NCBI RefSeq assembly: GCF_900105145.1
Contig: NZ_LT629752.1
Location: forward strand, 1,832,001 to 1,896,000
DNA from: Polaribacter sp. KT25b
GTDB lineage: Bacteria; Bacteroidota; Bacteroidia; Flavobacteriales; Flavobacteriaceae
Direction of reading: 5' to 3'
DNA length: 64,000 nt
In this document: piece by piece, positions 63,974-64,000 of the stretch
Layout of the letters: every line of letters starts with the position of its first letter
Position numbering within the stretch: position 1 is the stretch's first letter
Position numbers and translations under genes: made by a program
Notes under the pieces: model-generated
What the model saw: only the letters and a program-made list of their open reading frames with translations
The model's database searches: none
Told to the model about the DNA's origin: nothing

Positions 63974-64000
63974 TACTTAAAATTTATAAATTTTTGAGCT

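Overview
The window looks like chromosomal DNA from a marine-type member of the Flavobacteriaceae (Bacteroidota), probably close to Polaribacter or Tenacibaculum. The evidence is the strongly AT-rich base composition, A-rich leaders without Shine-Dalgarno sequences, -7 promoter elements of the TAnnTTTG type, a type IX secretion C-terminal signal, many Bacteroidota-only DUF families (DUF4290, DUF6048, DUF6452, DUF5362, DUF7935), a two-repeat DnaJ zinc finger, a split MacB-type exporter, and a sulfonolipid-type gene pair. Genus assignment is an inference. I saw no insertion sequence, prophage, CRISPR array or tRNA gene.

Layout. 0.1-2.3 kb: a YbdG-type mechanosensitive channel and an EamA permease. 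2.4-6.3 kb: a TetR-led operon (regulator, NAD(P)-binding reductase, nitroreductase, YqhD aldehyde reductase, DJ-1/PfpI protein) that looks like an electrophile/aldehyde detoxification unit, with a palindromic operator in its promoter. 6.5-12.4 kb (minus): a TolC/MacA/ATPase/permease efflux operon followed by a DUF1566 lipoprotein. 12.5-16.8 kb: an M13 peptidase and an orphan 7TMR-DISM histidine kinase. 16.9-19.3 kb (minus): a cysteine-synthase-like enzyme plus an alpha-oxoamine synthase, the expected cysteate synthase/cysteate fatty-acyl transferase pair for capnine sulfonolipids. 19.5-28.1 kb: S9 peptidase, YbaB, DUF2752/CCC-motif membrane proteins, AsmA-like protein, DUF5362, ornithine aminotransferase, an unassigned structured-RNA candidate, and cytochrome c.

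28.4-40.6 kb: a TPR/HTH regulator beside a T9SS cargo protein, an RlmD-like methyltransferase lacking the Fe-S cysteines, pterin dehydratase, DUF6452/DUF6048, a 2OG-Fe oxygenase, SUI1, and a tightly abutted set (DUF1835, nucleoside phosphorylase, signal-less binding protein, tiny lipoprotein) of unknown purpose. 40.9-46.1 kb: uracil-DNA glycosylase, MutS2 without Smr domain, a small secreted protein, a lipoprotein with two RskA-like domains, and a Crp/Fnr regulator with a perfect palindrome at its 3' end. 46.2-51.4 kb: two aconitases of different types. 51.7-58.5 kb (minus): RNase P RNA, dnaJ, grpE, murA (with Asp at the usual catalytic Cys), DUF4290, UvrD/PcrA helicase.

58.7-60.7 kb: a SatD/DUF3307/DUF7935 operon preceded by three palindromic sites spaced exactly 28 bp, immediately upstream of a promoter-like sequence. 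60.8-64.0 kb (minus): cobalamin riboswitch, BtuB-type TonB receptor, and a BtuG/DUF5074-type beta-propeller lipoprotein, a complete vitamin B12 outer-membrane uptake unit under B12 control.

Most promising leads: the SatD operator array, the unassigned RNA by rocD, the RskA-domain lipoprotein/Crp palindrome locus, the phosphorylase/binding-protein cluster, and the capnine pair.
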